A DNA stretch of 64,000 nt from Sphaerisporangium album. GTDB taxonomy: Bacteria; Actinomycetota; Actinomycetes; Streptosporangiales; Streptosporangiaceae. Positions 1-8,361 of the stretch are shown here, in pieces. A model generated the notes under the pieces. The model did not search any database. It saw only the letters and a list, made by a program, of their open reading frames with translations, and was not told the origin of the DNA. Within the stretch, counting starts at the first letter, position 1. Each line of letters starts with the position of its first letter. Both the position numbers and the translations under genes were made by a program. Location: NCBI RefSeq assembly GCF_003323745.1, contig NZ_QOIL01000012.1, positions 124,001 to 188,000 of the forward strand, read 5' to 3'.

Positions 1-1017
1 GGCGGCCCGTTCACTGACGGGCCGGCGTCGGAGGCGCGAACTCTGGAGGGCCGGGGGCACGTAAGCCTGGTCGAGCGTGCCGACGTCGGTGCCGGGCGGG
101 ACGATCTCGTCGATCCGGCCGAGGATCTCGTCGGTGAGTGTGACCTCGACACCGGCGAGAAGGTCGTCGAGGTGGCTCATCGTGCGTGGCCCGACGATCG
201 CGCTGGTCACGCCAGGATGAGCGATCACGAACGCCATCGCGAGGTGGGTCAGCGGCAAGCCCGCCTCTTCGGCGAGCGAAATGAACTGCTCGACGACGTC
301 GAGGCGGCGCTCGTCGTTGAGGTGTTTGAGAAGGCCCGCGCGGCGAAGTTCGTTCTGCCGACCCTTGCGGACGCGCCCGGTGAGCAGTCCCTGCCCGAGC
401 GGGCCCCACACCAACGTGCCCATCCCAAAGCGTTGCGTGATCGGCAGCACCTCGCGTTCGACGCCGCGGTCGAGCAGCGAGTAAGGCGGCTGCTCGGTGC
501 GGAACCTTTCCAGGCCGCGCCGCTCTGCGACCCACTGGGCGTCGATGATGTCGGACGCGGGCATCGTGGACGACCCGATCGCACGGACCTTTCCGCTGTG
601 GATCAGGTCGGAGAGCGCGGAGAGCGTTTCCTCGATGTCAGTGGTGGGGTCCGGCCGATGAATTTGGTAAAGGTCGAGGTGGTCGGTCCGCAGACGGCGC
701 AGCGAGTTCTCGACCGCGGTCATGATCCAGCGCCGCGAGGCGCCTTGCTGATTGGGGTCCTCACCCATCGGGCGGCTCACCTTGGTCGCGATGACGACGT
801 TCTCACGCCGCCCCTTGAGCGCTTTGCCGACGACCTCTTCGGAGTCGCCGTAGGCGTCGGCGGTGTCGATGAAGTTGATCCCCGCGTCCAGCGCTTTGTG
901 GATGACACGGGCCGAGTCGTCGGGGTCGGGGTTGCCGATTGACGTGGCGAACATCAATGTGCCGAGCGCGTAGGGGCTGACCTTGATACCGGTCCGGCCG
1001 AGCGTGCGGTACCGCAT
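1..1017 (-). CDS. Aldo/keto reductase (3' end beyond window)
   Basis: NAD(P)H-dependent oxidoreductase of the aldo/keto reductase superfamily, a cytosolic TIM barrel. The protein begins MRYRTLGRTGIKVSPYALG and carries the family signatures: NFIDTADAYGDSEEVVG with the catalytic Asp and Tyr, then ATKV with the catalytic Lys, then the DLYQIHRPDP strand with the active-site His. Start chosen at the ATG at 1017, with an AAAGG ribosome site about 10 nt upstream; an in-frame ATG at 1026 sits too close to that site. The frame is still open at base 1, so the stop lies outside. It is transcribed away from the regulator at 1279, the usual layout for a target of that regulator type. Substrate unknown. 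Confidence 0.93.
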   Translation of the reverse strand, partial: MRYRTLGRTGIKVSPYALGTLMFATSIGNPDPDDSARVIHKALDAGINFIDTADAYGDSEEVVGKALKGRRENVVIATKVSRPMGEDPNQQGASRRWIMTAVENSLRRLRTDHLDLYQIHRPDPTTDIEETLSALSDLIHSGKVRAIGSSTMPASDIIDAQWVAERRGLERFRTEQPPYSLLDRGVEREVLPITQRFGMGTLVWGPLGQGLLTGRVRKGRQNELRRAGLLKHLNDERRLDVVEQFISLAEEAGLPLTHLAMAFVIAHPGVTSAIVGPRTMSHLDDLLAGVEVTLTDEILGRIDEIVPPGTDVGTLDQAYVPPALQSSRLRRRPVSERAA

Positions 1018-1278
1018 GCGATCCATACCTTTCTTCGGAGGGTTATCCGGATCATTCGAAAGCCCGGCACACCAGGGATTCCGGATGCGACTGTCATGTA
1101 GGTACCGCGTGGGGCACGTGGCCCCTCCCTGTGATCGTCTCGTCGCACCCGCGGGGTGCCGCCGGTCCGCCGGGGCGGCTTCCAGCGTGCGGCGGTGCGA
1201 GCGCCGGCGGGAGAGACGCCCTTATCCCGGGACCGGTCGTCCCTGGCTGCGTCCGGCGTCCCGGGGCATGGTAGAAGC
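1018..1278. promoter_or_regulatory. Divergent promoter region
   Basis: This 261-bp gap separates the divergent aldo/keto reductase and MmyB-type regulator genes, so it must hold both promoters and probably the regulator's operator. I see no convincing inverted repeat or consensus -35/-10 pair. Confidence 0.4.
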
Positions 1279-2121
1279 GTGGACAGATCCGAGCTGGCCG
1301 ACTTCCTGCGCCACTGCCGCACCCGCCTTGCCCCCGCCGCCGTGGGGCTACCGCACGGCCCCCGGCGCCGCACCCCGGGGCTGCGCCGCGAAGAGGTGGC
1401 ACAACTGGCGGGCATGTCCACCGACCACTACACGCGGCTGGAGCAGGCCAGGGGCTCGCGCCCGTCCCGCCAGATGCTCGCCGCCGTCGCCCGCGCGCTG
1501 CGGCTGGCGGGCGACGAGCGGGACCACCTCTTCCATCTGGCCGGCGAAGAGCCCCCACGGGACCGGCCGGCCACGGAGCACGTCCGCCCCGGCCTCCTCC
1601 TCGTCCTCGACCGGCTCACCGACACTCCCGCCCAGGTGGTGAACGACCGCGGCGACATCCTCGCGCAGAACGCGATGGCCAAGGCGCTCAACGGCGACGC
1701 ATCCGCCCGCCCCGAGGCGGAGCGCAACGTCGTCTGGCGCTACTTCACGGACCCGTCCGCGCGCGAGATCTTCCCGGCCGAGGACCGTGACGGCGGCGCT
1801 CGCGCGGCGGTGGCGGATCTACGCGCCACACTCGCCCGCCGCGCGGATGACGCGCGGCTGGCGGGGCTCGTCCGCAGGCTCCGCGCCAGGAGCGAGGAGT
1901 TCGCGGCGCTGTGGGACGCCCACAACGTCGCCGTACGCCGTTCCGACGTCAAACGCTTCCTGCACCCCGTCGTCGGCCTCCTGGAGCTGGACTGCGAGGT
2001 GCTGCTGAGCCCGGAGCACGATCAGCGGCTGGTCGTCTACACCGCCCGCCCGGGCAGCGAGTCCTACGAGCGACTCGAACTGCTCCGCGTGATCGGCCTA
2101 CAGGACCTGACCCGCGCCTGA
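1279..2121 (+). CDS. XRE-family regulator with MmyB-like ligand-binding domain
   Basis: DNA-binding transcription regulator of 280 aa. Residues about 5-75 form an XRE helix-turn-helix (TPGLRREEVAQLAGMSTDHY followed by TRLEQARGSRPS). Residues about 100-270 match the MmyB-type PAS-like ligand-binding domain (DRGDILAQNAMAKAL, NVVWRYFTDP, FLHPVVGLLELD). This family is abundant in actinomycetes and usually represses a divergent reductase or dehydrogenase, matching the neighbour here. Start placed at GTG 1279 because homology begins there. The open frame extends upstream to 1156 but that part is not protein-like. Ligand unknown. Confidence 0.9.
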   Translation: MDRSELADFLRHCRTRLAPAAVGLPHGPRRRTPGLRREEVAQLAGMSTDHYTRLEQARGSRPSRQMLAAVARALRLAGDERDHLFHLAGEEPPRDRPATEHVRPGLLLVLDRLTDTPAQVVNDRGDILAQNAMAKALNGDASARPEAERNVVWRYFTDPSAREIFPAEDRDGGARAAVADLRATLARRADDARLAGLVRRLRARSEEFAALWDAHNVAVRRSDVKRFLHPVVGLLELDCEVLLSPEHDQRLVVYTARPGSESYERLELLRVIGLQDLTRA

Positions 2122-2981
2122 GCCCCTACCCCGGATCCGTCGGCACCCGCCACCTCCGGGACGACCTCGGCGGCGTCTGAACGACCCACCGGCCTCAGAG
2201 CCCTGGGTGGACGTCCTCGGCTCCCACGCAAGCTCGGAGCTCCGACGCGTGATGCCCGCAGACGATCATCTGTATGCGACCGCACGTTGCCGCACTTAGG
2301 AGGCTGATGTTTTCGCGTGGGGAAACTTGGTCCCTCCACTGGGACCGCGAAAAACTAGAATCTGGCACACGTGCTCCACTCGAGAGCGAAACCAGCCTCG
2401 AAGCCGGCCAGGTTGTGTGCCGGCACTCCACCATGATCACTGGAAGGCCGCTTAACACCAGCCACCTAGGGCGGCGACGCGTCCGCGCCGTGGTCGGCGC
2501 CCATAAGGTCACGGTCGATATTCGGGTTGCCGTGCCCCGGGGGGTCGCCGAGCGTCATGGGGCAAGGAGGGCCGGCCTGCAGTACGTCCAGCCGTACAGT
2601 TGGCCTTGGCCTTCTCGGAGCCGCAGCGCTCAAGACCATCACCGACGTACCCATGCGCGGGTACGCGCGCACTTCGCCTGCTGATCATCCTGTCTGCCGT
2701 CGACCCGCCCGCAGGGGAAGCTGGTCAAGGCCAGGGGGTCAAGGTGGAGCGCCCCACCGGACGAACGACCTTGACCCCCTAGCCTTGGCCGGCTCGGCTT
2801 GTCCCGGGCCGATGGCGGGCGGGATGATCAGCTTTCGCCTCAGCCACCTACGGCTCTGCTCTCAGCACAGCGATCATCCCGGAGCCGGGAGCGCCCCCGC
2901 CGGAGGCTTCTTGTCACCCATCAGTCGCCTAGCTATCTCCGACCCGGCCGCGCGGCCTCGCCGCGTGACGAGGCCCGGCAC
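2122..2981. other. Gene-poor interval with hairpins
   Basis: I see no credible gene in these 860 bp; the open frames look like shadows. Two structures stand out. A nested inverted repeat lies at 2309-2355 (outer arms GTTTTCGCG and its complement, inner GGTCCC/GGGACC). A 23-bp inverted repeat lies at 2723-2745 and 2768-2790 (21 of 23 positions match, loop 22 bp) and could terminate transcription from either side. Confidence 0.45.
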
Positions 2982-4232
2982 TCACCTCTCCCGGCTCCTG
3001 TAGGTGGCCCGCAGGTCGATCAGCTTCTCCCTGGCCACTTCGTCCAAGGCCCGGCGCTGATCCGGGTCCTCCTCCCAGGTGGCCTCCGCGCACAACACCC
3101 TGGCCGCCTCGTGCGGCTCGGCGTCGCGCACCACGTACCAGACGGTGTCGCCACAGCCGCGCCTGTCGTGATCGCGGCGCAGGACCGTGACGATGCCGGA
3201 GACGAGGATTTGCCTGGTCCACGGGTTCCTGGCCAGAATCTGCCGATCTACTGTCAACCCGTCGTCCATGAGCTCGCCGCCGAGCATGTCGTCCTCCCAC
3301 CGCCACACGCGGCGGCTGACACCCGGTCGTACATATAGGGCGCCACGGCCTTCGACGGGCACCGAGAACGTCTGCGTGCCGCTGCGGCACAACTCCTTGG
3401 CGATGCGCTCGCTGTCGGCGTACTCGCGCAGCCGATCCTCGCCCAGGTCGCGCCTGGACAACAAGCCTCGCCGCGCCTGCTCGGCGTAGTAGCGGTCGAT
3501 CAGCGGATCCTCGAACCGCCCCGCACGCGCCCTCGGCGGGGTGCAGGAGGCCGGGGTGAGGTCCACGCCGTCCTCGATGTCGACCCCGGCCCCGCGCAGC
3601 AACTCGTGAACGGTGACGCCCCTGCCCTCGGCCTTGCCGCGCAACATACGCAGCCAGCCGTCGAAGGTGTCCAGGTCCGGGTCCGCGCGCAGCGACGCCC
3701 AGTCCGCCACCCCCGAAACCGGCACCGGCACCTCCCGCCGCGCCGGCGGTTGCACGAGTTGTTCGGGCTCGAGGTCGATTGAGTAGTACAGCACCCCGCG
3801 CGCAATATAGGAGAACGGCGCCGCGTGCGTGATCGGGTCGAAGACATCCCGGATCGGCCAGAACCGCAGGAGCCACGCCTCCTCGCACTCACCCGTGGCA
3901 TGCCCGTCGCCCGGCTCGGGCTCACGCAGGTACATGCGCACGCCGTACTCGAAACGCGGCGGCCCGATCAGGAAGTCGTGCCCCCTGCCGTCCATCATCG
4001 CGACGATCGCGACCACGCCACTCTCCGCGACGAACGTCGCCGAACTGACCGGCGTCCACGAGGCGTCCGCGGGTTCCGGCTCGGCGTCCCAGGACTCCAG
4101 CCGCACGCCCGCGACGAAGTGGTAGATCTCGTCGGTGGGGGAGCCCCACTGCGGCAGGTCGGTGCCGTCCAGCCCGAACGTGTTGTACTCGACGTAGATC
4201 TCGTCGTCGAGCCTCCGCAGCAACTGTGCCAT
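2982..4232 (-). CDS. Uncharacterised 416-aa protein
   Basis: I do not recognise this family. The protein is soluble, with no signal peptide or membrane segment. The first 200 residues look like beta-rich sequence full of aromatic and acidic residues. The middle (about 200-260) includes DTFDGWLRMLRGKAEGRGVT, which reads as a helical segment. The C-terminal 170 residues are charged and contain RYYAEQARRGLLSRRDLGED. Composition and codon use look genuine. Start set at ATG 4232, preceded by AAGGCG about 8 nt away; the frame extends upstream to 4316 but that stretch is not protein-like. It stands alone and convergent to the gene-poor interval. Confidence 0.65.
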   Translation of the reverse strand: MAQLLRRLDDEIYVEYNTFGLDGTDLPQWGSPTDEIYHFVAGVRLESWDAEPEPADASWTPVSSATFVAESGVVAIVAMMDGRGHDFLIGPPRFEYGVRMYLREPEPGDGHATGECEEAWLLRFWPIRDVFDPITHAAPFSYIARGVLYYSIDLEPEQLVQPPARREVPVPVSGVADWASLRADPDLDTFDGWLRMLRGKAEGRGVTVHELLRGAGVDIEDGVDLTPASCTPPRARAGRFEDPLIDRYYAEQARRGLLSRRDLGEDRLREYADSERIAKELCRSGTQTFSVPVEGRGALYVRPGVSRRVWRWEDDMLGGELMDDGLTVDRQILARNPWTRQILVSGIVTVLRRDHDRRGCGDTVWYVVRDAEPHEAARVLCAEATWEEDPDQRRALDEVAREKLIDLRATYRSRER

Positions 4233-4380
4233 GTCAACGCCTTCGCCTTGTTTGTGATCACCCTGGCTTGGCGGAGTATGGCCCACCGCACTGACAATCC
4301 GAGCCGCGCCGCACACATCTTGATCTTGAACGCTTCAGACCACGGAAAAGTGCGGCACCACCTCCGGGAAGGCAACCTCG

Positions 4381-4556
4381 ATGGACGCGCTGCGCACGGC
4401 ACTTCGCCGCATGGACCCGGCCAGGGTGCCGCACGGCCGGATCATGCACCGGATTCACGACTTCGGCGCCTTTCCCGACGATTGGCGCGGCGAGTCATCT
4501 TCCGGGCCACCGTCGATCCGGCGGGCACGGTGCGCTTCGTCCGGGCGGACCGATGA
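4381..4556 (+). pseudogene. Frameshifted small ORF remnant
   Basis: Frame 1 encodes MDALRTALRRMDPARVPHGR then IMHRIHDFGAFPDDW, both protein-like. At about 4485 coding quality jumps to another frame, which ends VIFRATVDPAGTVRFVRADR and a stop at 4556. The two halves read as one short protein broken by a frameshift. I do not know the family. It lies at the left edge of a stretch of mobile-element debris. Confidence 0.4.
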
Positions 4557-4724
4557 ACAGCCGCACCCCCGTACGGGGGAAGACCTGTCTGGCCTGGCAC
4601 ATCCCCGCGTTCAGGGATGGGGGGATGGTGGTGCACTGGCAGGAGCCTGCCCACCGGTTCTCCAAGGTGAGGGCGACACTGACCGTCGAGGAAGCACCGC
4701 ACGTGCACCCCCCAATGGATGGGC

Positions 4725-4760
4725 GAGGCCCGGCACAGCGGGGGCTGTGCGCCGGGCCTC
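4725..4760 (-). terminator. Strong hairpin after 4814-5332 gene
   Basis: A perfect 10-bp stem (GAGGCCCGGC paired with GCCGGGCCTC) extended by ACAGC/GCTGT with a short loop, just downstream of the minus-strand membrane protein gene. A GGGGT repeat lies between gene and hairpin (about 4769-4789). No clear T-run, as is common in high-GC genomes. Confidence 0.6.
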
Positions 4761-4813
4761 GCGATCGTGGGGTGGGGTGGGGTGGGGTCAGTTCAGCGGC
4801 GAACCTCGCCCCG

Positions 4814-5332
4814 CTACGAGGCGAGCAAGTCGAAGTGGAATCCGGCCACGAGCAGCACCAGGCTGCCGGTGCGCCACCATTGCAGCGACCTTGGGTGTTC
4901 GAGCACGCGAGCGACGCCGTTCAGGGCTGCCTCGAACAGCTTGGCCCGGGTCAATGCCAATACCATCCAGGCGGCCCCGAGCAGCAGCAGACCTGTGAGT
5001 GCGATCAACGCGAGCCGAGCGCCGGTAGGGCCTGCGGCGATGTCGGTGGTCGCGCCTGCCAGCCCCGAGAGGAGCGCTACCGCCACGGTGGCCGCGCCGG
5101 CGAGACCGCTTCGTGTCCGCGAGTCGGAGAGCCTTCGGATGCGGCCTCCGTATTCTCGGATCCGTTCTGGGCCGAGGACGTCGAGGACTGCGGTCATTCC
5201 GCCGAGAAACGCGCCGATCTTTCCCAGGCGCCCCCACCACAGCATGTTCAGCCCGAAGAGGTCGGCGTCCCGCAGGGTGGGGTTCCCCGACAGCCACATC
5301 TGCCAGGCGTCAAGGTAGCCGATGTCCGCCAT
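4814..5332 (-). CDS. Putative integral membrane protein
   Basis: A 172-aa protein of unknown function. The N-terminal 60 residues include MADIGYLDAWQMWLSGNPTL and NMLWWGRLGKIGAFLGGM. Two hydrophobic segments follow at about 95-115 and 125-150 (GARLALIALTGLLLLGAAWM), and a third near the C-terminus (GSLVLLVAGFHF). Start set at ATG 5332 because the protein-like sequence begins there; the open frame continues to 5542 through sequence that codes on the other strand. No good ribosome site is visible, so the 5' end may have been damaged by the adjacent recombination remnants. Confidence 0.6.
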   Translation of the reverse strand: MADIGYLDAWQMWLSGNPTLRDADLFGLNMLWWGRLGKIGAFLGGMTAVLDVLGPERIREYGGRIRRLSDSRTRSGLAGAATVAVALLSGLAGATTDIAAGPTGARLALIALTGLLLLGAAWMVLALTRAKLFEAALNGVARVLEHPRSLQWWRTGSLVLLVAGFHFDLLAS

Positions 5333-5437
5333 GATCGGAGCGTAAGCGGCGCCGACGGCACCGTCAGCGGCTATGCCGAATCGGCGTCGCCGTACATGCG
5401 GCAGCCCGGCGCGACGGCCGGGCTGGTTTGGGGAAAG

Positions 5438-5644
5438 CTCACCACGGCCGAGCGGATCACCCAGATCATCGGCCTCCTCGACGCCGTCGCCCCCATCGAC
5501 GACCTCTCCGAGCACGTCAGCGACGAAGCCCACCGGATGCACCGCCAGGCCCGCCGAGGCCTCGGCGACACCGAACCCGTGCGCCGGGTCGACGAGCCCT
5601 TGGTCAGATCAGGCGGTAGTCGGGCCAGCCGGAGCCAACGCTGA
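5438..5644 (+). pseudogene. Fragment of phage/island protein related to the 27448-28214 gene
   Basis: The frame encodes LTTAERITQIIGLLDAVAPI, then DDLSEHVSDEAHRMHRQARR and GLGDTEPVRRVDEP. This aligns by eye with the central part of the gene at 27448-28214 (LSRIVGLLRRVEEQQDLAEH, then ALRLARTAARALGDVEPV). No start or N-terminus is visible and the last residues run into a gene on the other strand. I read it as the 3' remnant of an element-borne gene. Confidence 0.5.
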
Positions 5645-5762
5645 GCAGGCAGGCCTGTACGCGGCCGTTGGCCAGGGTGCGCCTGAAGATCGGCAGGCCG
5701 GTCCCCTCGAAGGAGCGGCCCTGCTCCATGCATAGGCGGCACGGTTCGATGACCCCGGTCAT
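5604..5762 (-). CDS. Small protein with CxxC motif
   Basis: A 52-aa frame beginning MTGVIEPCRLCMEQGRSFEG and ending GSGWPDYRLI. It has one CRLC motif and another Cys at residue 38. Composition is protein-like on this strand. It overlaps the 3' end of the fragment at 5438-5644 by 41 bp. Function unknown. It sits within element debris and may itself be a remnant. Confidence 0.4.
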   Translation of the reverse strand: MTGVIEPCRLCMEQGRSFEGTGLPIFRRTLANGRVQACLLSVGSGWPDYRLI

Positions 5763-5824
5763 GAGAGCTCGTCCCACGCGCCGGCCGGGCCGCCCCGAGG
5801 CCACACCCGACGCCGGCGGGGGCC

Positions 5825-6172
5825 GTGCTCGTCCAAGAGGAAGCGCGCAAGCGGGCAGGAGATCGGTGGCAGGAGTCCGATCTCGTCTTCACGACCCGCA
5901 ATGGCACTCCGATTGAGCCGCGCAACTTCAACCGGGCCTTCGAGGCGCACTGCCGAAAGGCCGGCGTCCCGCGTATCCGCGTCCACGACACCCGACACAC
6001 CTGCGCCTCGCTCCTGGCCGCACTCGACGTCCATCCTCGGGTCGCGATGCGCATCCTTCGCCACTCGCAGATCTCGATGACCATGGACGTCTACACCCAG
6101 ATCCCTTCACCCGAGACCCGCAAGGCGCTCGACCGGCTGAATCAGAGCCTCGACGGTACAGCCGAGGCCTAG
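5825..6172 (+). pseudogene. Tyrosine recombinase, catalytic C-terminal fragment
   Basis: The 115 residues match the C-terminal half of an actinobacterial phage-type integrase: SDLVFTTRNGTPIEPRNF, then box II HDTRHTCASLL (catalytic H and R), then LRHSQISMTMDVYTQIP holding the second His and the catalytic Tyr. The core-binding domain and the first catalytic Arg are missing; such integrases are normally about 380-420 aa. No ribosome site. This is the relic of an element whose other parts lie just upstream. Confidence 0.8.
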
Positions 6173-6190
6173 CTCATCGCCCCCGCCACA

Positions 6191-6221
6191 AAGGCCCTTT
6201 GGGATCACCCTAAAGGGCCTT
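6191..6221. terminator. Hairpin after integrase fragment
   Basis: A perfect 10-bp inverted repeat (AAGGCCCTTT and AAAGGGCCTT) with an 11-nt loop lies 19 bp after the integrase stop. A-rich and T-rich flanks allow it to work on either strand. Confidence 0.7.
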
Positions 6222-6369
6222 ATTCACATGCAAGAGCCTTTACCCATAGCCAAACAGCCATGCGTAACTGACTATCAGGACAATTTCACTGTCTGTTATT
6301 TGTGATTTAAAGAGTAGGTCTCCGGCGAGCCAACAAGTGCACCTTCGAGCCGAACGCAATGGAGGGCGA

Positions 6370-7155
6370 ATGGCACACCCCGTGAGTTGCGAGCGCGCCA
6401 AGCGGCATCAGTGCCGATGTTCCGACTGCGGCGGAGCACAGCACGGCTGGCCCTACGGCATTACCTTGGCCCGGGACCCGTCTCCTACAGGGCGCCAGGA
6501 GGCGAGAGAGCGCAGCGACTCCGCGTGGGCAGCCACCCAGCCACCCAGGGGGCGCCGAGGGCCGTCCAAGCCCAGACAGGCGGCCGCCACCGATAGCGCA
6601 ACGATGGATCTCATCGACTGGCTGTCCGAAAACCCGCGCACCATCGAACAAATTCAGGAAGTGGGCGACCTCCTCACCGGCCCTGTCATCGCAGAACTGG
6701 ATAAAAGGTTCGGCGGCAGCAAGCCACGGGAAACCAGAAGAAGTCTCACCAATCATTTCTGGTGCGACCTCCTCGTCGCCCTGGCCGAGGGCATCGAGAA
6801 GTTATCGCAAGCGATGGACCAAGTGCCCGACCACGTGACCGCAGCCATCATCAAGTCCCGGAAGGTCGAGGGCCGCAGCTCTCTTCTAAGAGCACTCGTG
6901 GCTCTTGCGGTACGGACAGCGTGGGAGCCCATCAAAAGCATGATTCACATCAGTGGGGTTGAAGATCTGCAACGGACGTGCCGGATCCTCGCCGTCCTGA
7001 TCTGTCCGGCGCCCGAGAACCACGCAGCAGTACAGAACGGCGCCCTCCTTCCCCTGGCGAAGGAGGGGCTGTTGGAGATCAGCAAAGAGCGACTGGAGCA
7101 GGTCTTCCCCGCCGACTGGGTTCGCCGCCTCCGAGATGACCTCGGCGGTGCCTGA
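6370..7155 (+). CDS. Putative zinc-ribbon-like protein, function unknown
   Basis: A 261-aa protein. The N-terminus contains a Cys/His cluster (C7, C15, C17, C20, H25 in KRHQCRCSDCGGAQHGWPYG), which suggests metal binding. A basic, low-complexity linker follows (about 40-75). The rest is helical, with TMDLIDWLSENPRTIEQIQE and DWVRRLRDDLGG near the end. Start set at ATG 6370, preceded by GGAGG at ideal spacing. The upstream region (about 6225-6320) is distinctly AT-rich for this genome, and the gene lies between an integrase relic and a tRNA, so horizontal acquisition is likely. Function not known. Confidence 0.7.
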   Translation: MAHPVSCERAKRHQCRCSDCGGAQHGWPYGITLARDPSPTGRQEARERSDSAWAATQPPRGRRGPSKPRQAAATDSATMDLIDWLSENPRTIEQIQEVGDLLTGPVIAELDKRFGGSKPRETRRSLTNHFWCDLLVALAEGIEKLSQAMDQVPDHVTAAIIKSRKVEGRSSLLRALVALAVRTAWEPIKSMIHISGVEDLQRTCRILAVLICPAPENHAAVQNGALLPLAKEGLLEISKERLEQVFPADWVRRLRDDLGGA

Positions 7156-7286
7156 GCGAGCGTCGGCCTTGGCCGCCCGAGGACCGTTCTCAGCTCCCAC
7201 GAAAGTCACGCGTCTCAACGAGCGGCGTCTGCCGTCGGCCGTCTACGTGTGGCCGCGTTGCTTTACTTCGCTGCTGTACGCATAGC

Positions 7287-7321
7287 AAAAGGGCCACCTC
7301 CGATGATCGGAAGTGGCCCTT
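7287..7321 (-). terminator. Intrinsic terminator of tRNA-Arg
   Basis: On the minus strand a hairpin (AAGGGCCAC with GTGGCCCTT, plus inner TCCGA/TCGGA) is followed by TTTT. It lies 11 bp beyond the tRNA 3' end, so it probably ends the tRNA-Arg transcript. Confidence 0.8.
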
Positions 7322-7331
7322 GAGCTGTGGC

Positions 7332-7403
7332 GCGGCCGAGAGGACTCGAACCCCTAACCTTCTGATCCGTAGTCAGATGCTCTATCCATTGAGCTACGGC
7401 CGC
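7332..7403 (-). tRNA. tRNA-Arg (anticodon ACG)
   Basis: The 72-nt minus-strand sequence folds as a standard cloverleaf: acceptor GCGGCCG/CGGCCGC, anticodon stem TCTGA/TCAGA around loop CTACGGA giving anticodon ACG, and T arm AGGGG-TTCGAGT-CCTCT. CCA is not encoded. The integrase relic at 5825-6172 lies on the 3' side of this tRNA, but I found no second copy of the tRNA end to define an att pair. Confidence 0.95.
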
Positions 7404-7562
7404 CTGCTTGCCTCGATAAGCATAGCGGGTCTTGGGCGGTGCGCTGTACCGGATTGTGGAGCCGGTGGGTCGTGTGGCCGGCGGACGGAGGGCAGGGCGG
7501 GCGCGGGGCGGCAGGCCCAAGGCGGGGGGGCAGGCCAGTCATGGGGTGGCTGCGGGGGTTGG

Positions 7563-7796
7563 TCAGGGGGCGGCTACTACGCGGATTTCGAAGTCCATGC
7601 CGCTGACCACCTGGCCGGCTCTGATCTTGCGGGTTTTGCGGAGTTCCACGTCGCCGTCTACCAGGACGTTGCCCTCGGCGATCAGGTGCTTGGCTTCGCC
7701 GCCGCTTTCGGTGATGGAGCAGTACTTCAGCAGGTCGCAGAGAGGGATGTACTCGTCGCGGAGCTGGAAGGTCTCCTCCAGGAAGGTTTCGTCCAC
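7563..7796 (-). CDS. S4-domain RNA-binding protein (YbcJ-like)
   Basis: A 77-aa protein that is almost entirely one S4-like RNA-binding fold: IPLCDLLKYCSITESGGEAK, then HLIAEGNVLVDGDVELRKTR, then KIRAGQVV. Length and motifs match the single-domain YbcJ-type S4 family, whose members bind structured RNA; the target is unknown. Start set at GTG 7796 where homology begins (VDETFLEETFQLRDEY). The frame extends to 7886 through repetitive sequence unlikely to be translated. No strong ribosome site. Confidence 0.85.
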   Translation of the reverse strand: MDETFLEETFQLRDEYIPLCDLLKYCSITESGGEAKHLIAEGNVLVDGDVELRKTRKIRAGQVVSGMDFEIRVVAAP

Positions 7797-7914
7797 GAGG
7801 CCAGCATAAGCAGGCGGTGAGCTGAGGGCGGACGCTGAGGCGGAGTGGGCGGAGCTGAGGCGGAGTAGGCGGTCAGGCGCAGGCAAGCGGTCAGGCGCAG
7901 GTACGCGGTCGCGC

Positions 7915-7981
7915 GGAGGTGGATGGTCGCGCGGAGGTGGATGGTCGGGCGGAGGTGGATGGTCGGGCGGACGTGGCGGTC
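7915..7981. repeat. 18-bp tandem repeat, three copies plus partial
   Basis: Three consecutive copies of GGAGGTGGATGGTCGSGC (S is C in the first, G in the next two) occupy 7915-7968, followed by a degraded fourth. Just upstream (7865-7910) GCGGTCAGGCGCAGG-like units also recur. The tract lies between the S4 gene and the truncated kinase. Because 18 is divisible by three, the frame stays open through it, but I see no protein. Confidence 0.8.
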
Positions 7982-8090
7982 AAGTCGGTGGGCGGGTTAC
8001 TTTCGGCGGGAGGGCCACGCCTATGGGTCCCTCAGGTGGGCGTCCCTGCGGGTGGGCTACCCCTCTGGGCGGGACACCTGTCCGAGGAGG

Positions 8091-8195
8091 TTCCCGTCCA
8101 GGAAGGGGGGCTTCCGTCTAGGAAGGGGAGGCTTCCGTCCAGGGAGGCTTCCGTCCAGGGAGACCTGCGTCCAGGGAGGCTTCCTTCACGGAGGC
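8091..8195. repeat. 16- to 21-bp degenerate tandem repeat
   Basis: Units of the form CTTCCGTCCAGGGAGG recur at about 8111, 8132, 8148, 8164 and 8180, the first two units being longer. The tract lies in the upstream region of the kinase-like gene at 8362 and may shape its leader. Confidence 0.7.
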
Positions 8196-8361
8196 GTCCT
8201 CCAGGGGGCTTCGCAGGGGATGTGGGTGGACTATTCGGGCGAGCGGTTCTATTGGGACAAAGGGTGTTTAAAGTTTCTCGCGTCCGGGCGTGGCGGGGGT
8301 GGGTGTCGGCAATGAACCTCGGCAACGTTTCCGCGCGTGGCGAGTAGTTCCGGATCGAGGC

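Noticed and set aside
4560-4660. GC-rich words with palindromes (CCCCCGTACGGGGG; CATCCCCGCGTTCAGGGATG) resembling type I-E CRISPR repeats
   Set aside because: No regular spacing and no second copy of either word; a CRISPR array needs several identical repeats.
7332-7403. tRNA-Arg as the insertion site of the 5.8-kb integrase relic
   Set aside because: I could not find a second copy of the tRNA 3' end between 2.1 and 6.3 kb, so there is no att pair to support it.
7919-8347. A 142-codon plus-strand frame through both tandem repeats
   Set aside because: Its apparent protein is only the translation of the repeats (DGRAEV units); no ribosome site or recognisable sequence.
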